Assembly: GCA_001768325.1 (NCBI GenBank)
Contig: MENQ01000025.1
Coordinates: 79,519-143,518 of the forward strand
Direction: 5' to 3'
Length of the DNA stretch: 64,000 nt
Origin: Bacteroidetes bacterium GWC2_46_850
GTDB lineage: Bacteria; Bacteroidota; Bacteroidia; Bacteroidales; Dysgonomonadaceae
In this document: piece after piece, positions 9,481 to 19,808 of the stretch
Numbering within the stretch: the first letter of the stretch is position 1
Layout of the letters: every line of letters starts with the position of its first letter
Notes under the pieces: generated by a model
Database searches by the model: none
Told to the model about the DNA's origin: nothing
Seen by the model: the letters and a program-made list of their open reading frames with translations, nothing else
Position numbers and translations under genes: made by a program

Positions 9481-10194
9481 TTATTTCCCTTCGATGATCG
9501 CTCTGAATTGTTTTCGATATGTTTCGCCAATCGGAATCTGCTTTTTGCCAATGATAATCCTGTTTTTGTTTATGCTGGTAATTTTGTTGCGGTGAATGAT
9601 GTAAGAACGATGAACACGCATAAAGCGGTCGGCTGGCAACTCTTCTTCCAGAAGTTTCAGGCTCATCAGTGACAAAATAGGCTTTGGCTCATTTTCGGTA
9701 TAGATCTTCACATAATCTTTCAGGCCTTCAATATAGATGATCTCCTCATAAAGCACATGCAGAAGCCGGTATTCCGATTTCACGAAAATACCTATATTTT
9801 CATGTACTGTCTCGGAAACAGGTCTCGATGCGGTCATTTCAAACCACTCCAAAGCTTTCCGGGCAGCCGCAAGAAACTCATCGAACGAAAAAGGCTTCAG
9901 CAGATAATCGAGTGCACTTACCTTATACCCTTCCAGGGCATATTCACTGAAGGCAGTGGTAAAGATAACCCGTGTGCGGTGACTGATAGTACGTGCAAAC
10001 TCCATTCCGTTGATTTCGGGCATTTGTATATCCAGAAAAAGCAGATCAACCTTTTCTTCGGCTATCTGCTTCATGGCTGACAACGCATTGCTGTATTTGC
10101 CTGTGAGCCGGAGAAAAGAGGTTTTTTGCACATACGATTCGAGGAGTGACAGAGCCAGCGGCTCATCGTCTACGATCCAGCAATTCAGTATCAT
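9481..10194 (-). CDS. LytTR-family response regulator
   Basis: Receiver 'DLLFLDIQMPEINGMEFA' plus LytTR 'FMRVHRSYIIHRNKITSINKNRIIIGKKQIPIGETYRKQF'. Confidence 0.92.
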   Translation of the reverse strand: MILNCWIVDDEPLALSLLESYVQKTSFLRLTGKYSNALSAMKQIAEEKVDLLFLDIQMPEINGMEFARTISHRTRVIFTTAFSEYALEGYKVSALDYLLKPFSFDEFLAAARKALEWFEMTASRPVSETVHENIGIFVKSEYRLLHVLYEEIIYIEGLKDYVKIYTENEPKPILSLMSLKLLEEELPADRFMRVHRSYIIHRNKITSINKNRIIIGKKQIPIGETYRKQFRAIIEGK

Positions 10195-11269
10195 CCTGTT
10201 GTTTTTTGGTGTCTATTACAAGCACAGTGGAATAGATATCACCTTCTATTGTTGTATGCCAGAGGTAACTGTCCGGATAAAGCAGTTCAAGCCTTCGCCT
10301 CACCAGATCCAGCCCTATTCCGCTACCGCTTTTATCCTGTTCCGTTTTCGGAAAATAACTGTTGTTCGATGTAAATTCTATTTTCCCCTCGGGATGTTCT
10401 TTCAGTGAAATATCGATAAAAGAGGGTTTATCACCACTTATACCGTGCTTAAACGCATTTTCGATCAAAGATATAAAAATGAGCGGTGATATCAATGTAT
10501 TTCCTGTTTTGGAATAGGAAAAATGAGTCGTAAGCTTTACATTATCAGCTAGACGGATGCGCATCAGCTCGATGTAGTTCCGCATAAACTCAGCTTCCTG
10601 GCGCAGTGGAACATAAGTCTGATTGTTGTCATACAACAGGTGTCTCAACATTTTGCTCAGGTCCATGACTGCCTGTTGCGCCTTTGGCGGATTAAATTCA
10701 ATCAGAGCATAAATATTGTTGAGGGTATTGAGCAGGAAATGGGGGTTGATCTGGTTCTTCAGATTCTGCAGTTCTGCCTCCGACTTGGCTTTTGCCAGCT
10801 CCTTGCGTTCATTGTCCACCTCAAACCACCGTACCGTCATCTTCAGGGCCACACTCAACCCCATAACCAGGAAGAGTGATGTGGAGTTGCGCACAATGAA
10901 AAGTAAAGGGAAAAAAGGATTGTGCTTCCCACGCCACCTCGGTCTCAGGTGGGGCATCAACTGTTCCAGCAACTCCCTTCCGTAATGCATCATAAAGGCT
11001 ACACCAAGAATCAATAGCACATTATAAATGATGAAACTTTTTGTTTTTCCCCGATAAAGGAACTTATCAATCAGGAAGAAATAGTTCAGGTAAAACACCA
11101 GCATGAAACCCAACATCTCGGGAATGGAGCGCAAAAAGGGACGCCAGGTAAACACACGTTCAGAATCCATGAAAAAGTAAGGGAGAATGAAAATCACTCC
11201 CCACAACAGGATATGGACAAATACATTGTTCCACCTGCTTTTCAGCTTTAATGTGACTAACTGACCCAT
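10163..11269 (-). CDS. LytS/YehU-type sensor histidine kinase
   Basis: 'LKNQINPHFLLNTLNNIYALI' H-box and 'LIENAFKHGISG…GSGIGLDLVRRRLELLYP' ATPase; overlaps the regulator by 32 bp. Confidence 0.9.
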   Translation of the reverse strand: MGQLVTLKLKSRWNNVFVHILLWGVIFILPYFFMDSERVFTWRPFLRSIPEMLGFMLVFYLNYFFLIDKFLYRGKTKSFIIYNVLLILGVAFMMHYGRELLEQLMPHLRPRWRGKHNPFFPLLFIVRNSTSLFLVMGLSVALKMTVRWFEVDNERKELAKAKSEAELQNLKNQINPHFLLNTLNNIYALIEFNPPKAQQAVMDLSKMLRHLLYDNNQTYVPLRQEAEFMRNYIELMRIRLADNVKLTTHFSYSKTGNTLISPLIFISLIENAFKHGISGDKPSFIDISLKEHPEGKIEFTSNNSYFPKTEQDKSGSGIGLDLVRRRLELLYPDSYLWHTTIEGDIYSTVLVIDTKKQQDDTELLDRRR

Positions 11270-11324
11270 CCGGTTATTTTTTAATATTCAGTAAAAATAG
11301 ACATTTTTTATGAATAAAGAAACT

Positions 11325-14123
11325 TTACATTCTGCCGCGCCCTCCGCCATGAGGTGGTCCGCCGAAACCGCGTCGTTCCTGCATCATATCACTTTGGGTG
11401 GCTCCTCCTTTGAAGATATTGAACCGATACACAAAATGTACCATAAAGTAGCTGGTGAGCGTGTTGGTAGTCGTATCACGGATATAGTTGGATGTTACGC
11501 TTCTGTTGATGTTGCTGCGTTGTTGCAGAATATCATATATTTTGAAACGGAGTGTACCGTTTTTTTGCTTGAACAAGGTCTTTTGCAACGATGCATTCCA
11601 CAACCATTCATTCTGCTCAAAACCGTCGGCATAACCTGAATTGGTTGAGTAATTGATATCGCTCTCCACTGTCAGATCCCAGGGCAGATAAACCGAGGTG
11701 GTGGCATTTCCCCCGTAATTGAAATATTGCTGATCGGTCTGTCCCTGAAGGCTGTTGGTCACATTATTAAAGTTTACATTTCCCCTGATACCGAAATCGA
11801 ACAGATCGGAACGATAATTCAGACCAAGCACTTCAGCCAATGTAGCTCTTTTGTTGACATTCTGTTCGTTATTCGAAAATCCGTTTGTGTGATTGTAGCT
11901 GGCAAATGACATGGAGAAAACTGAAAACTTGATATTTTTTAAGGGCACGTTGAACATCATGCGTCCATTAGCATTCCAGTTGCCGGCCACATTACGGAAG
12001 GTAGTTTCCTTACGGCCTGTGTTGATGTCGGTAAAGGTGGATGAAACAATGTCGTTGGTCAGATATCCGGCGTTGGCAAATGCATTGAAGGAACTTGCCT
12101 TTTCGGGATTGGATTTCTGATAGCGGATATCCAGACGATGCTGAAACGAAGGCTTCAGGTCGGGATTACCATAACTGATGTTTAACGGGTCCGACACGTC
12201 CACAACCGGAGAAAGTTGCGACACCGATGGCTGATCGGTATTGCCGTAATACCTGAGCCTGAGGTTGTGCGTGCGGCTCCAGCGATAATTGAGCTGCGCC
12301 ATGGGAGCATAGTTGATCACATCCTGCTTCCCGTCGTAGATCATATCTGATCCGATAAATGTTTTGCTGTGCGAGGACGAAGGTTGCATGGAGAAACCAA
12401 ACATATAGTCAAATTTTTCCCGTACCGATCTGAAATTCAATTCCAATTCCTGATTCACAAAATTATTTTCCAGACGCTTGCTGTAGAGTGAATCAAGCAC
12501 CGTATAATCTCCTGACCCATCTTTAGAACGGGTGTCCTTGTCCGACTCAGAGAGATTTTGCCTGTACTGGTATGCCAGTTGCAGAAAATTGTTCTCTCCT
12601 ATCGGCTCCACGTAAGAGACATATCCCCGCCATGACTGGTTGTTATTGGCATTTGTAAAACGCTGGTCTATGATATCGTTTGGCCGTGTTCCGTTATAAA
12701 AAGTGCCGGATTCACTTGTTCCGCTATTTTCGGAATCACCTTTTTCTGCACGCAGCTGAACACTCAGCACACGCCCTTTTTTACCCAATTCGCGGCTGGC
12801 ATCAAGACTGAGTTCAATATCTCTGCCGTTACCCTCTGAAAAGTAATCCGATTCTCCATGATTGATCGTATCGCCGGTTTGTTCGCTTATGGTGAGAAAA
12901 TTACCCGTCTCATTGCGATTGTTGTTGTAAAACGATATCTCCGGACGGAATATGATCTTCGTCAGTGAATCCGGATCCCACTCAAGCCGCAGATCCAGAT
13001 TAAAATTCTGACTTTTATTGTTTACCGTATTGTCCTCTTTTTCTAACGTATTGCCTTTACTCAGCAGGTTCTGTGTAAAAACATCAGACAAGATATGATT
13101 GTCTGTAAACCCATAACGGGTATTTCCACCAATTTTAAATTTAGGTGAAAACTGCTTACTGAAATTACCGCCAACATTGGCCGACGTTGCAATTCCATCC
13201 CGTCCTCCAAACATACGCCCACGACCACCACGACCGCCCATGCTCCCGAACATGGAGGAAGCAAGATCAGAAAAACCGGCATTGTTTGTGTTGTTGATCC
13301 CTCCGAGGAATGTATACTGATCCTTATTTTTCATGTAATTCACCATGGCATTCCCCTCGTAACGTTCCTGGCTGCCATATCCGGCAAAAGCATTGCCGAA
13401 AAGACCCTCTTTCATGCCGGGACGTACCATCAGGTTGATCACATTCTCTTCTTCTCCGTCGTCGAACCCGGTCATCTGTGCCATCTCGGTTCTTCTCTCG
13501 AGTACCTGCAGCTTTTCTACCATCTTTGCCGGCAGGTTTTTTGATGCCACCTTCGGGTCGTTGCTAAAAAACTCCTCCCCATCTACCAATATCTTCTTGA
13601 TTTCTTTCCCATTGACCGTAATCTTTCCTTCACCGTCTATTTCCACGCCGGGCATTTTCTTCAACAGATCTTCCACCACTGCACTCTCTGTCACTTTGTA
13701 GGAATCGGCATTGTACTCCAGTGTATCACCTTTCACAACTATCTCCGGCGCCTTGGCTGTGACCACGGTCTCCGACAGTAAAATATTGTCGTTACTCAGT
13801 ATGATGTCACCCAACTGCACATTCGGACGGGAAGAGGTGACCTGCACATCACGGTAAATATCGTTGTATCCAATAAAAGATATATGCAGGATATAAGATC
13901 CGTTTCTTACCGGAATTGTAAAGAGACCCTCGGCATTGGAAGCTTTGCCCGTCACGAACGCACTGTCTGCACGTTGTAAGACCCTGATATTTGCCAAGGG
14001 TACCGGCTCCTCTGAATCTTTATCCATCACCTTCCCCGATATGGAACTGCCTGATTGAGCCTGTGCCAGCATGGCGAAAGTTGCCGCAAAGATCGTTACC
14101 ACCAAAGAATATATTTTTTTCAT
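11325..14123 (-). CDS. Outer-membrane beta-barrel (TonB-receptor-like) protein with carboxypeptidase-regulatory-like N-domain
   Basis: Likely start MKKIYSLVVTIFAATFAMLAQAQSG; 'ISGKVMDKDSEEPVPLANIRVLQ', 'LLKKMPGVEIDGEGKITVNGKEIKKILVDGEEFFSNDPKVASKNLPAKMVEKLQV'; listed ORF extends upstream to 14162. Confidence 0.88.
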   Translation of the reverse strand: MKKIYSLVVTIFAATFAMLAQAQSGSSISGKVMDKDSEEPVPLANIRVLQRADSAFVTGKASNAEGLFTIPVRNGSYILHISFIGYNDIYRDVQVTSSRPNVQLGDIILSNDNILLSETVVTAKAPEIVVKGDTLEYNADSYKVTESAVVEDLLKKMPGVEIDGEGKITVNGKEIKKILVDGEEFFSNDPKVASKNLPAKMVEKLQVLERRTEMAQMTGFDDGEEENVINLMVRPGMKEGLFGNAFAGYGSQERYEGNAMVNYMKNKDQYTFLGGINNTNNAGFSDLASSMFGSMGGRGGRGRMFGGRDGIATSANVGGNFSKQFSPKFKIGGNTRYGFTDNHILSDVFTQNLLSKGNTLEKEDNTVNNKSQNFNLDLRLEWDPDSLTKIIFRPEISFYNNNRNETGNFLTISEQTGDTINHGESDYFSEGNGRDIELSLDASRELGKKGRVLSVQLRAEKGDSENSGTSESGTFYNGTRPNDIIDQRFTNANNNQSWRGYVSYVEPIGENNFLQLAYQYRQNLSESDKDTRSKDGSGDYTVLDSLYSKRLENNFVNQELELNFRSVREKFDYMFGFSMQPSSSHSKTFIGSDMIYDGKQDVINYAPMAQLNYRWSRTHNLRLRYYGNTDQPSVSQLSPVVDVSDPLNISYGNPDLKPSFQHRLDIRYQKSNPEKASSFNAFANAGYLTNDIVSSTFTDINTGRKETTFRNVAGNWNANGRMMFNVPLKNIKFSVFSMSFASYNHTNGFSNNEQNVNKRATLAEVLGLNYRSDLFDFGIRGNVNFNNVTNSLQGQTDQQYFNYGGNATTSVYLPWDLTVESDINYSTNSGYADGFEQNEWLWNASLQKTLFKQKNGTLRFKIYDILQQRSNINRSVTSNYIRDTTTNTLTSYFMVHFVYRFNIFKGGATQSDMMQERRGFGGPPHGGGRGRM

Positions 14124-14357
14124 AATGCTGTTATTATCCCACAAAAATAAGTCCATCGCCAAGCTTCGGCAAAATAAATAGACAAACTACGGGATTTCAT
14201 CGACCAATGAAGGCTTTCGGACAATCAAGCCGAGGACAGACGAGAATAAAAAGTTGCATTTTGCTTTTTTGTTGGCAAATTATATTTAATTTTGCACGCA
14301 TTTCAATTGTCTAATAAGAGTTCTGACATTCATTCTGAAAAATAAATCCATTATCTT

Positions 14358-15542
14358 ATGTTAAAATCGTTGAAAAGTGAAGATTGGGTAGCCACACTGA
14401 TTGGCGCCGTCATTCTTCTACTGGTGATTCTGATGCCGGTAATCATGAAGGACTATGTTTATATGTCTGTAGTAGTAGCTGTTCTGGCTTACCTCGGTTA
14501 TCTCTTCATGGGAAACAAAGACAATGGAAGATTTCTGCTTTCCTTTGCAGCAGTATATCTTTTGGCATGGCTGGCCACCTACATTGCCGGTCTTGCACCT
14601 GTCAAAACCATCGGATTGGAATCGGTATTTTTCGCCGTTATCATCGGATTACTGATACGCAATACCGTGGGATTACCCAAATGGCTGGCTCCCGCCGTGA
14701 AAAGTGAATATTACATCAAAGCAGGACTGGTGATCCTGGGAAGTTCCATTCTCTTCAATGAGATCATGAGAGCAGGTGCCCTGGGAATGGTACAGGCGGT
14801 CATTGTGGTTTTATCGGTATGGTATTTCAGTTTCTGGATCTCTAACAGGGCCTTTGGAATAGACAAGGAGATGTCTATCCTGCTCTCCAGTGCTGTCTCT
14901 ATTTGTGGGGTCTCTGCTGCGATTGCAACCAGTGGCGCCATCAAGGGGGATCCCAAAAAGCTTTCGTTTGTTATTTCCCTGGTGTTGATCGTGGCCATCC
15001 CCATGATGTACCTGCTGCCTTATCTGGCAATATGGATGGGCCTGAGTGAAGAAGTGGCCGGTGCATGGCTGGGAGGCACCATTGACACCACGGCCGCAGT
15101 GGTTGCTTCCGGTAAGTTCATCGGTGAGACGGCAGAACAATACAGTGTTATCATCAAATCCGCCCAGAATGTACTGCTGGGAGTGGCTGCCTTCGTGATT
15201 TCCATCTACTGGTCGTACAAGGGAACCAACAACGATATCCGCCCCTCCGGGAGTGTTTTGTGGGATCGCTTCCCGAAATTCGTAATTGGCTTTCTGGTTG
15301 CTTCGCTGGTTTTCAGTTTTGCCTTCGATGCTGAAACAGGAAAAGCACTGTCCGGTGTAGCCAACAAAGGTGCACGTGGTTTGCTGTTTTCATTGGCATT
15401 CGTTTGCATCGGACTGGAAACCGATTTTCGTTACATATTCAAAAAGGAGAATGCCAAATATATCTGGTCGTTCCTTACCGCACAGACTTTCAACATCCTG
15501 CTCACTTTGCTTATTGCCTGGTTGCTGTTCAGGACATTGTAA
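14358..15542 (+). CDS. YeiH-family putative sulfate exporter
   Basis: 'AVIIGLLIRNTVGLPKWLAPAVKSEYYIKAGLVILGSSILFNEI', 'GVSAAIATSGAIKGD', 'WLGGTIDTTAAVVASGKFIGE'. Confidence 0.88.
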   Translation: MLKSLKSEDWVATLIGAVILLLVILMPVIMKDYVYMSVVVAVLAYLGYLFMGNKDNGRFLLSFAAVYLLAWLATYIAGLAPVKTIGLESVFFAVIIGLLIRNTVGLPKWLAPAVKSEYYIKAGLVILGSSILFNEIMRAGALGMVQAVIVVLSVWYFSFWISNRAFGIDKEMSILLSSAVSICGVSAAIATSGAIKGDPKKLSFVISLVLIVAIPMMYLLPYLAIWMGLSEEVAGAWLGGTIDTTAAVVASGKFIGETAEQYSVIIKSAQNVLLGVAAFVISIYWSYKGTNNDIRPSGSVLWDRFPKFVIGFLVASLVFSFAFDAETGKALSGVANKGARGLLFSLAFVCIGLETDFRYIFKKENAKYIWSFLTAQTFNILLTLLIAWLLFRTL

Positions 15543-15566
15543 GTCGCAGTAACAAGACACTGCCCG

Positions 15567-16877
15567 ATGAAACAGTTTATTCGTGTTCTCACCAATATCG
15601 CAGTTGCCAATACAAGCACCTACCTACTCTGGAGCGCCTTTTCGTTCTGGATCTATCTCGAAACCCATTCGGTGCTGGTCCTTTCGGTACTTAGTGGTAC
15701 TTACATGCTGCTGGTCACACTCTCCAGCATGTTTTTCGGTACCATCGTAGACAAACACAAAAAGAAAAAGGTGATGATTGGTGCCTCCGTGGTGACCATG
15801 ATTCTCTTGTTGCTGGCAAGCACAGTCTTTCTTTTATCTGATACGGCTCATCTTGCCGATATGGCATCGCCAGCCTTTTGGCTTTTCTCCTTTCCTGTAT
15901 TGCTGAGTGCACTCACAGGCAACCTGCGGGGCATAGCACTTTCTACCACGGTGAGCATTCTTGTACCAAAACAGGACTATGGTCGTGCCAATGGACTGGT
16001 GGGAACCATACAGGGATTCGGGATGATTGCCAACACGGTATTCAGCGGATTGATCATCGGTTATCTGGGAATGGATTGGGCCATTTATATCACGTTGCTG
16101 CTGTCTGCCGGCACGTTGATTCACCTCTTTTTTCTCTCCATTCCAGAAGAGCATATCCTGCATGACCCACATCTGCAAAACAGTCAGATCGATTTCCAGG
16201 GAGCTTTCCGGGCGATACACATGGTACCGGGACTGATGGCCCTTATTTTCTTCACTACATTCAACAACTTTATCGGAGGCGCTTTTGCAGTATTGCTCGA
16301 TCCGTACGGACTGACACTTTTTTCGGTAGAACTGTGGGGTATCATCCTGGGCTTTACGGGCACGGGATTTATTTTGGGAGGACTGCTTATCGGTAAACTG
16401 GGGTTGGGAAAGAAGCCACTTCGATCCTTACTCCTGGGTTACGTTTTTATTAACCTCATCTGCATCGTCTTCACCCTGCGGGAAGGATCGGTTCTGTTTG
16501 TGGGGGGTATGTTTCTCTATATGCTCATAGCGCCGATTATTGAGGCAGGTGAGCAAACCATCATCCAGACTGTGGTACCCAAACCCAAACAGGGTCGCGT
16601 CTTTGGATTTGCACAGACCGTGGAGGCCGGCGTCACACCTGTTTCAATCTTCATTATCGGTCCCCTGGCACAATCTGTGATCATTCCATACATGGATAGC
16701 GAAGCGGGAAAACAAACTTTCGGATGGCTCCTGGGTGAAGGCAATACCCGCGGCATTGCACTCACCTTCGTGATAGCGGGCCTCTTCATGCTGCTGTTAT
16801 CTCTCCTCGCCTTCCGCACAAAAGCCTATCATATCCTGACGGCATCGTATAGGAGAAATATGGATAAAGAGGAATAA
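15567..16877 (+). CDS. MFS transporter
   Basis: 12-TM-like hydrophobic protein, 'FGTIVDKHKKKKVMIGASVVTMILL' MFS loop motif. Confidence 0.85.
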   Translation: MKQFIRVLTNIAVANTSTYLLWSAFSFWIYLETHSVLVLSVLSGTYMLLVTLSSMFFGTIVDKHKKKKVMIGASVVTMILLLLASTVFLLSDTAHLADMASPAFWLFSFPVLLSALTGNLRGIALSTTVSILVPKQDYGRANGLVGTIQGFGMIANTVFSGLIIGYLGMDWAIYITLLLSAGTLIHLFFLSIPEEHILHDPHLQNSQIDFQGAFRAIHMVPGLMALIFFTTFNNFIGGAFAVLLDPYGLTLFSVELWGIILGFTGTGFILGGLLIGKLGLGKKPLRSLLLGYVFINLICIVFTLREGSVLFVGGMFLYMLIAPIIEAGEQTIIQTVVPKPKQGRVFGFAQTVEAGVTPVSIFIIGPLAQSVIIPYMDSEAGKQTFGWLLGEGNTRGIALTFVIAGLFMLLLSLLAFRTKAYHILTASYRRNMDKEE

Positions 16878-16917
16878 TCCTCGAAATACCAGGGCACGAT
16901 GTCGCCAAAAAATATGT

Positions 16918-17406
16918 TTAAAGTTCTTTGGCCAGTTTCAGCCATCTGAAGTTGGCACGCTCCATCGAAATATCGACCCACGCATCCACATGAAACTCAA
17001 AACAGGCAGCGGAGGAAGTGGGTAGATTGTCGAGCCTTACTCCCAGGTCATTGATCAGATCGGTTATTCCCGGGTTATGTCCCACATAGAGACAGCTCTC
17101 CACCTTGTCGGGTAACTTGGAGAGGACATTCAATATCCATCTGGAAGGAGCAAAATAAAGGTTTTGATCTGTTTGAATCTTATCCTCCGGATAACCTATT
17201 TCCTGCGCAGCGAGAATGGCCGTTTCGTGGGCCCTTCTTGCAGATGAAGAAAGGATCAGGTCGGGAAGACCCGCTCTCTTCAGGATGTAACCTCCCATGG
17301 CTGTGGCATTTTTTCGACCACGTTCGGTCAACACACGATCATAATCGTCTTTCGCCATCGTGTCCTGCTCAGCTTTACCGTGACGGAGTATTATCAATTG
17401 CTTCAT
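16918..17406 (-). CDS. SixA-like histidine phosphatase
   Basis: '[35 protein letters not shown]', '[11 protein letters not shown]'. Confidence 0.88.
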   Translation of the reverse strand: MKQLIILRHGKAEQDTMAKDDYDRVLTERGRKNATAMGGYILKRAGLPDLILSSSARRAHETAILAAQEIGYPEDKIQTDQNLYFAPSRWILNVLSKLPDKVESCLYVGHNPGITDLINDLGVRLDNLPTSSAACFEFHVDAWVDISMERANFRWLKLAKEL

Positions 17407-18431
17407 ATGTCCCAGCTTAAAATTACTTTACCACATTGACCGCTCTCCATCACATCGAACCCCTGTTGGAAATCATCAATCCCTAGCCTGTGTGTGATGA
17501 CAGGCGTCAGATCGAGACCGGATATCAGCATCTGCTCCATCTGATACCAGGTTTCCCACATCTCACGCCCATAAATTCCTTTCAGAGTGAGTGCCTTGAA
17601 GATGATTTCGTTCCAGTCGACTGTCGTATGGTTGGGCAGAATGCCCAGTAATGATATTTTGGAACCATTGTACATGTTGTCGAGCATCTCCCGGAAGCCT
17701 GCCGGTGAACCGGACATCTCGAGTCCCACATCAAAGCCGCGCATGCCCAGTTTTTCCACTGCCTGCGCAATGGTCTCCCCTTTGGCGGGGTTCACGGTGA
17801 GCGTTGCACCCATTTTCCTGGCAATATCCAGCCGGTATTCACTTAAATCACTGACCACGATGTAACGGGCACCTGCAAAACGACAGATAGCGGTCGCCAT
17901 ACTGCCAATCAGACCGGCACCGGTGATCAGCACATCTTCGGCAATCAGCGGGAACGACAGGGCTGTATGTGTGGCATTGCCGAAGGGATCCATGATAGAA
18001 GCAATCTCATCGGGTATGCGGGAATCGAGTTTAACCACATTCGATGCCGGCAGGGAGAGATATTCGGCAAAAGCACCGTCGCGGTTTACTCCCACACCGA
18101 TGGTGTTCTCACATACATGCAGTTTGCCACGGCGACAGTTGCGACAGTGTCCGCAGGCAATATGGCCTTCACCCGTCACCCTGTCACCTATCTTCAGGTT
18201 CTCTACACCACTGCCCATATCCACAATCTCACCCACATACTCGTGTCCGATGGTCATGGGAGTCCTGATGGTCTTCTGCGACCAGTCGTCCCATTTGTAA
18301 ATATGCAGATCAGTTCCACAGATAGCGGTTTTTTTTATTTTAATCAGTACATCATTTACGCCGATGGAAGGAATGGGAACCTCTTCCATCCAGATGCCTT
18401 TCTCGGGCCGATGTTTTACCAATGCTTTCAT
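17403..18431 (-). CDS. tdh: L-threonine 3-dehydrogenase
   Basis: Zn-ADH motifs '[12 protein letters not shown]', '[32 protein letters not shown]'; next to kbl. Confidence 0.92.
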   Translation of the reverse strand: MKALVKHRPEKGIWMEEVPIPSIGVNDVLIKIKKTAICGTDLHIYKWDDWSQKTIRTPMTIGHEYVGEIVDMGSGVENLKIGDRVTGEGHIACGHCRNCRRGKLHVCENTIGVGVNRDGAFAEYLSLPASNVVKLDSRIPDEIASIMDPFGNATHTALSFPLIAEDVLITGAGLIGSMATAICRFAGARYIVVSDLSEYRLDIARKMGATLTVNPAKGETIAQAVEKLGMRGFDVGLEMSGSPAGFREMLDNMYNGSKISLLGILPNHTTVDWNEIIFKALTLKGIYGREMWETWYQMEQMLISGLDLTPVITHRLGIDDFQQGFDVMESGQCGKVILSWDI

Positions 18432-18442
18432 ATTTTAAGCTT

Positions 18443-18578
18443 TCAGCGGTCAGCCATCAGCTATCAGCTTTGCGTGCTGAAAGATGTAGCAGACGGCGGT
18501 TTTATTTTAATTGGTTTTCTGTCACCTGCGGTCAGTAATCAGCTTTCCGTGCTGAAAGATTCTGCCGACAACGGGTTC
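18443..18578. repeat. Heptad (TCAGNNN) tract and imperfect ~36-bp direct duplication between kbl and tdh
   Basis: TCAG at 18443, 18450, 18457, 18464 and at 18532, 18539 (period 7); TATCAGCTTTGCGTGCTGAAAGATG… recurs as AATCAGCTTTCCGTGCTGAAAGATT…. Confidence 0.75.
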
Positions 18579-18582
18579 GTTG

Positions 18583-19770
18583 TTATATGACTTCCTGTTT
18601 CTTCCCTACTTTAATAAAGGCAGCAATTGCCTTGTCGAGATGATCACGTGTATGTCCCGCCGAGAGCTGCACCCGAATGCGTGCCTGGTCTTTTGGAACC
18701 ACGGGATAATAAAATCCGGTTACGTAGATCCCCTCTTCCAGCAGTTCTGCTGCAAACTGTTGCGACAGCCTGGCATCATAGAGCATGACGGCACAAATGG
18801 CCGATTGTGTCGGCTTGATGTCGAATCCGGCCTCTAACATCCTGGTCACAAAATAATCCACATTCTCATGCAGTTTGTCCTGCAGTTGATTGGACTCCTG
18901 CAGCAGGTGAAAAGCTTCCACGCCCGATGCTGCCACCATGGGAGGGATGGAGTTGGAGAAGAGATAGGGACGAGAGCGCTGGCGCAGCATGTCGATTACT
19001 TCCCTGCGTCCCGTGGTGAAACCGCCGATGGCACCGCCGAAAGCTTTGCCCAGCGTGCCGGTGATGATATCCACCTCGCCCATGACGCCAAACTGCTCCG
19101 TAACACCTTTCCCTGTTTTCCCGACCACGCCGGCGGAGTGACTCTCATCGACCATCACCAGTGCGTCATATTTTGCAGCAAGCAGCATGATTTTATCGAG
19201 TGGTGCCACGTTGCCATCCATTGAAAACACACCGTCGGTGACAATGATGCGAAACCGTTCTGCCTGTGCCTCCTTCAGCTTCTCCTCCAGATCAGCCATA
19301 TCGGCATTGGCATAACGATAGCGTTTTGCCTTGCACAAACGAACTCCGTCAATGATGGAGGCATGATTCAATGCATCGGAAATGATGGCGTCTTCTTCCG
19401 TGAAAAGAGGTTCAAAGAGACCTCCGTTCGCGTCGAAGCAGGCAGCGTAGAGGATGGTATCGTCTGTTTTAAAAAAATTACTGATGGTTTTTTCCAGCTC
19501 CTTGTGGTAGTCCTGTGTGCCGCAGATAAACCGCACCGACGACATACCATAGCCACGATCATCCAATGCCCTTTTTGCTGCAGCAATCAGGCGCTGATGG
19601 TCTGATAGACCCAAGTAGTTGTTGGCACAGAAATTGAGTACCTGCTGCCCCGATTGGACCTTTATCTCTGCCCGCTGCGGCGTAACAATGATCCGTTCAT
19701 TTTTGTAGAGGCCTGCATCCTCAATGGCCTTCAATTCAACCTGCAGGTGTTGTTGCATTTTTCCGTACAT
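18583..19770 (-). CDS. kbl: Glycine C-acetyltransferase (2-amino-3-ketobutyrate CoA ligase)
   Basis: 'NFCANNYLGLSDHQRLI', 'MVDESHSAGVVGKTGKG', 'GTLGKAFGGAIGGFTTG'; start set to MYGKMQQHLQ rather than ORF start 19794. Confidence 0.92.
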   Translation of the reverse strand: MYGKMQQHLQVELKAIEDAGLYKNERIIVTPQRAEIKVQSGQQVLNFCANNYLGLSDHQRLIAAAKRALDDRGYGMSSVRFICGTQDYHKELEKTISNFFKTDDTILYAACFDANGGLFEPLFTEEDAIISDALNHASIIDGVRLCKAKRYRYANADMADLEEKLKEAQAERFRIIVTDGVFSMDGNVAPLDKIMLLAAKYDALVMVDESHSAGVVGKTGKGVTEQFGVMGEVDIITGTLGKAFGGAIGGFTTGRREVIDMLRQRSRPYLFSNSIPPMVAASGVEAFHLLQESNQLQDKLHENVDYFVTRMLEAGFDIKPTQSAICAVMLYDARLSQQFAAELLEEGIYVTGFYYPVVPKDQARIRVQLSAGHTRDHLDKAIAAFIKVGKKQEVI

Positions 19771-19783
19771 ATCATTATAGTTT

Positions 19784-19808
19784 TCAACAATCAACTTTCA
19801 ACAGTCAA
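19784..19808. repeat. Heptad (TCAANNN) tract at rmuC 3' end
   Basis: TCAA at 19784, 19791, 19798, 19805, exact period 7; includes the rmuC stop codon. Confidence 0.75.
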
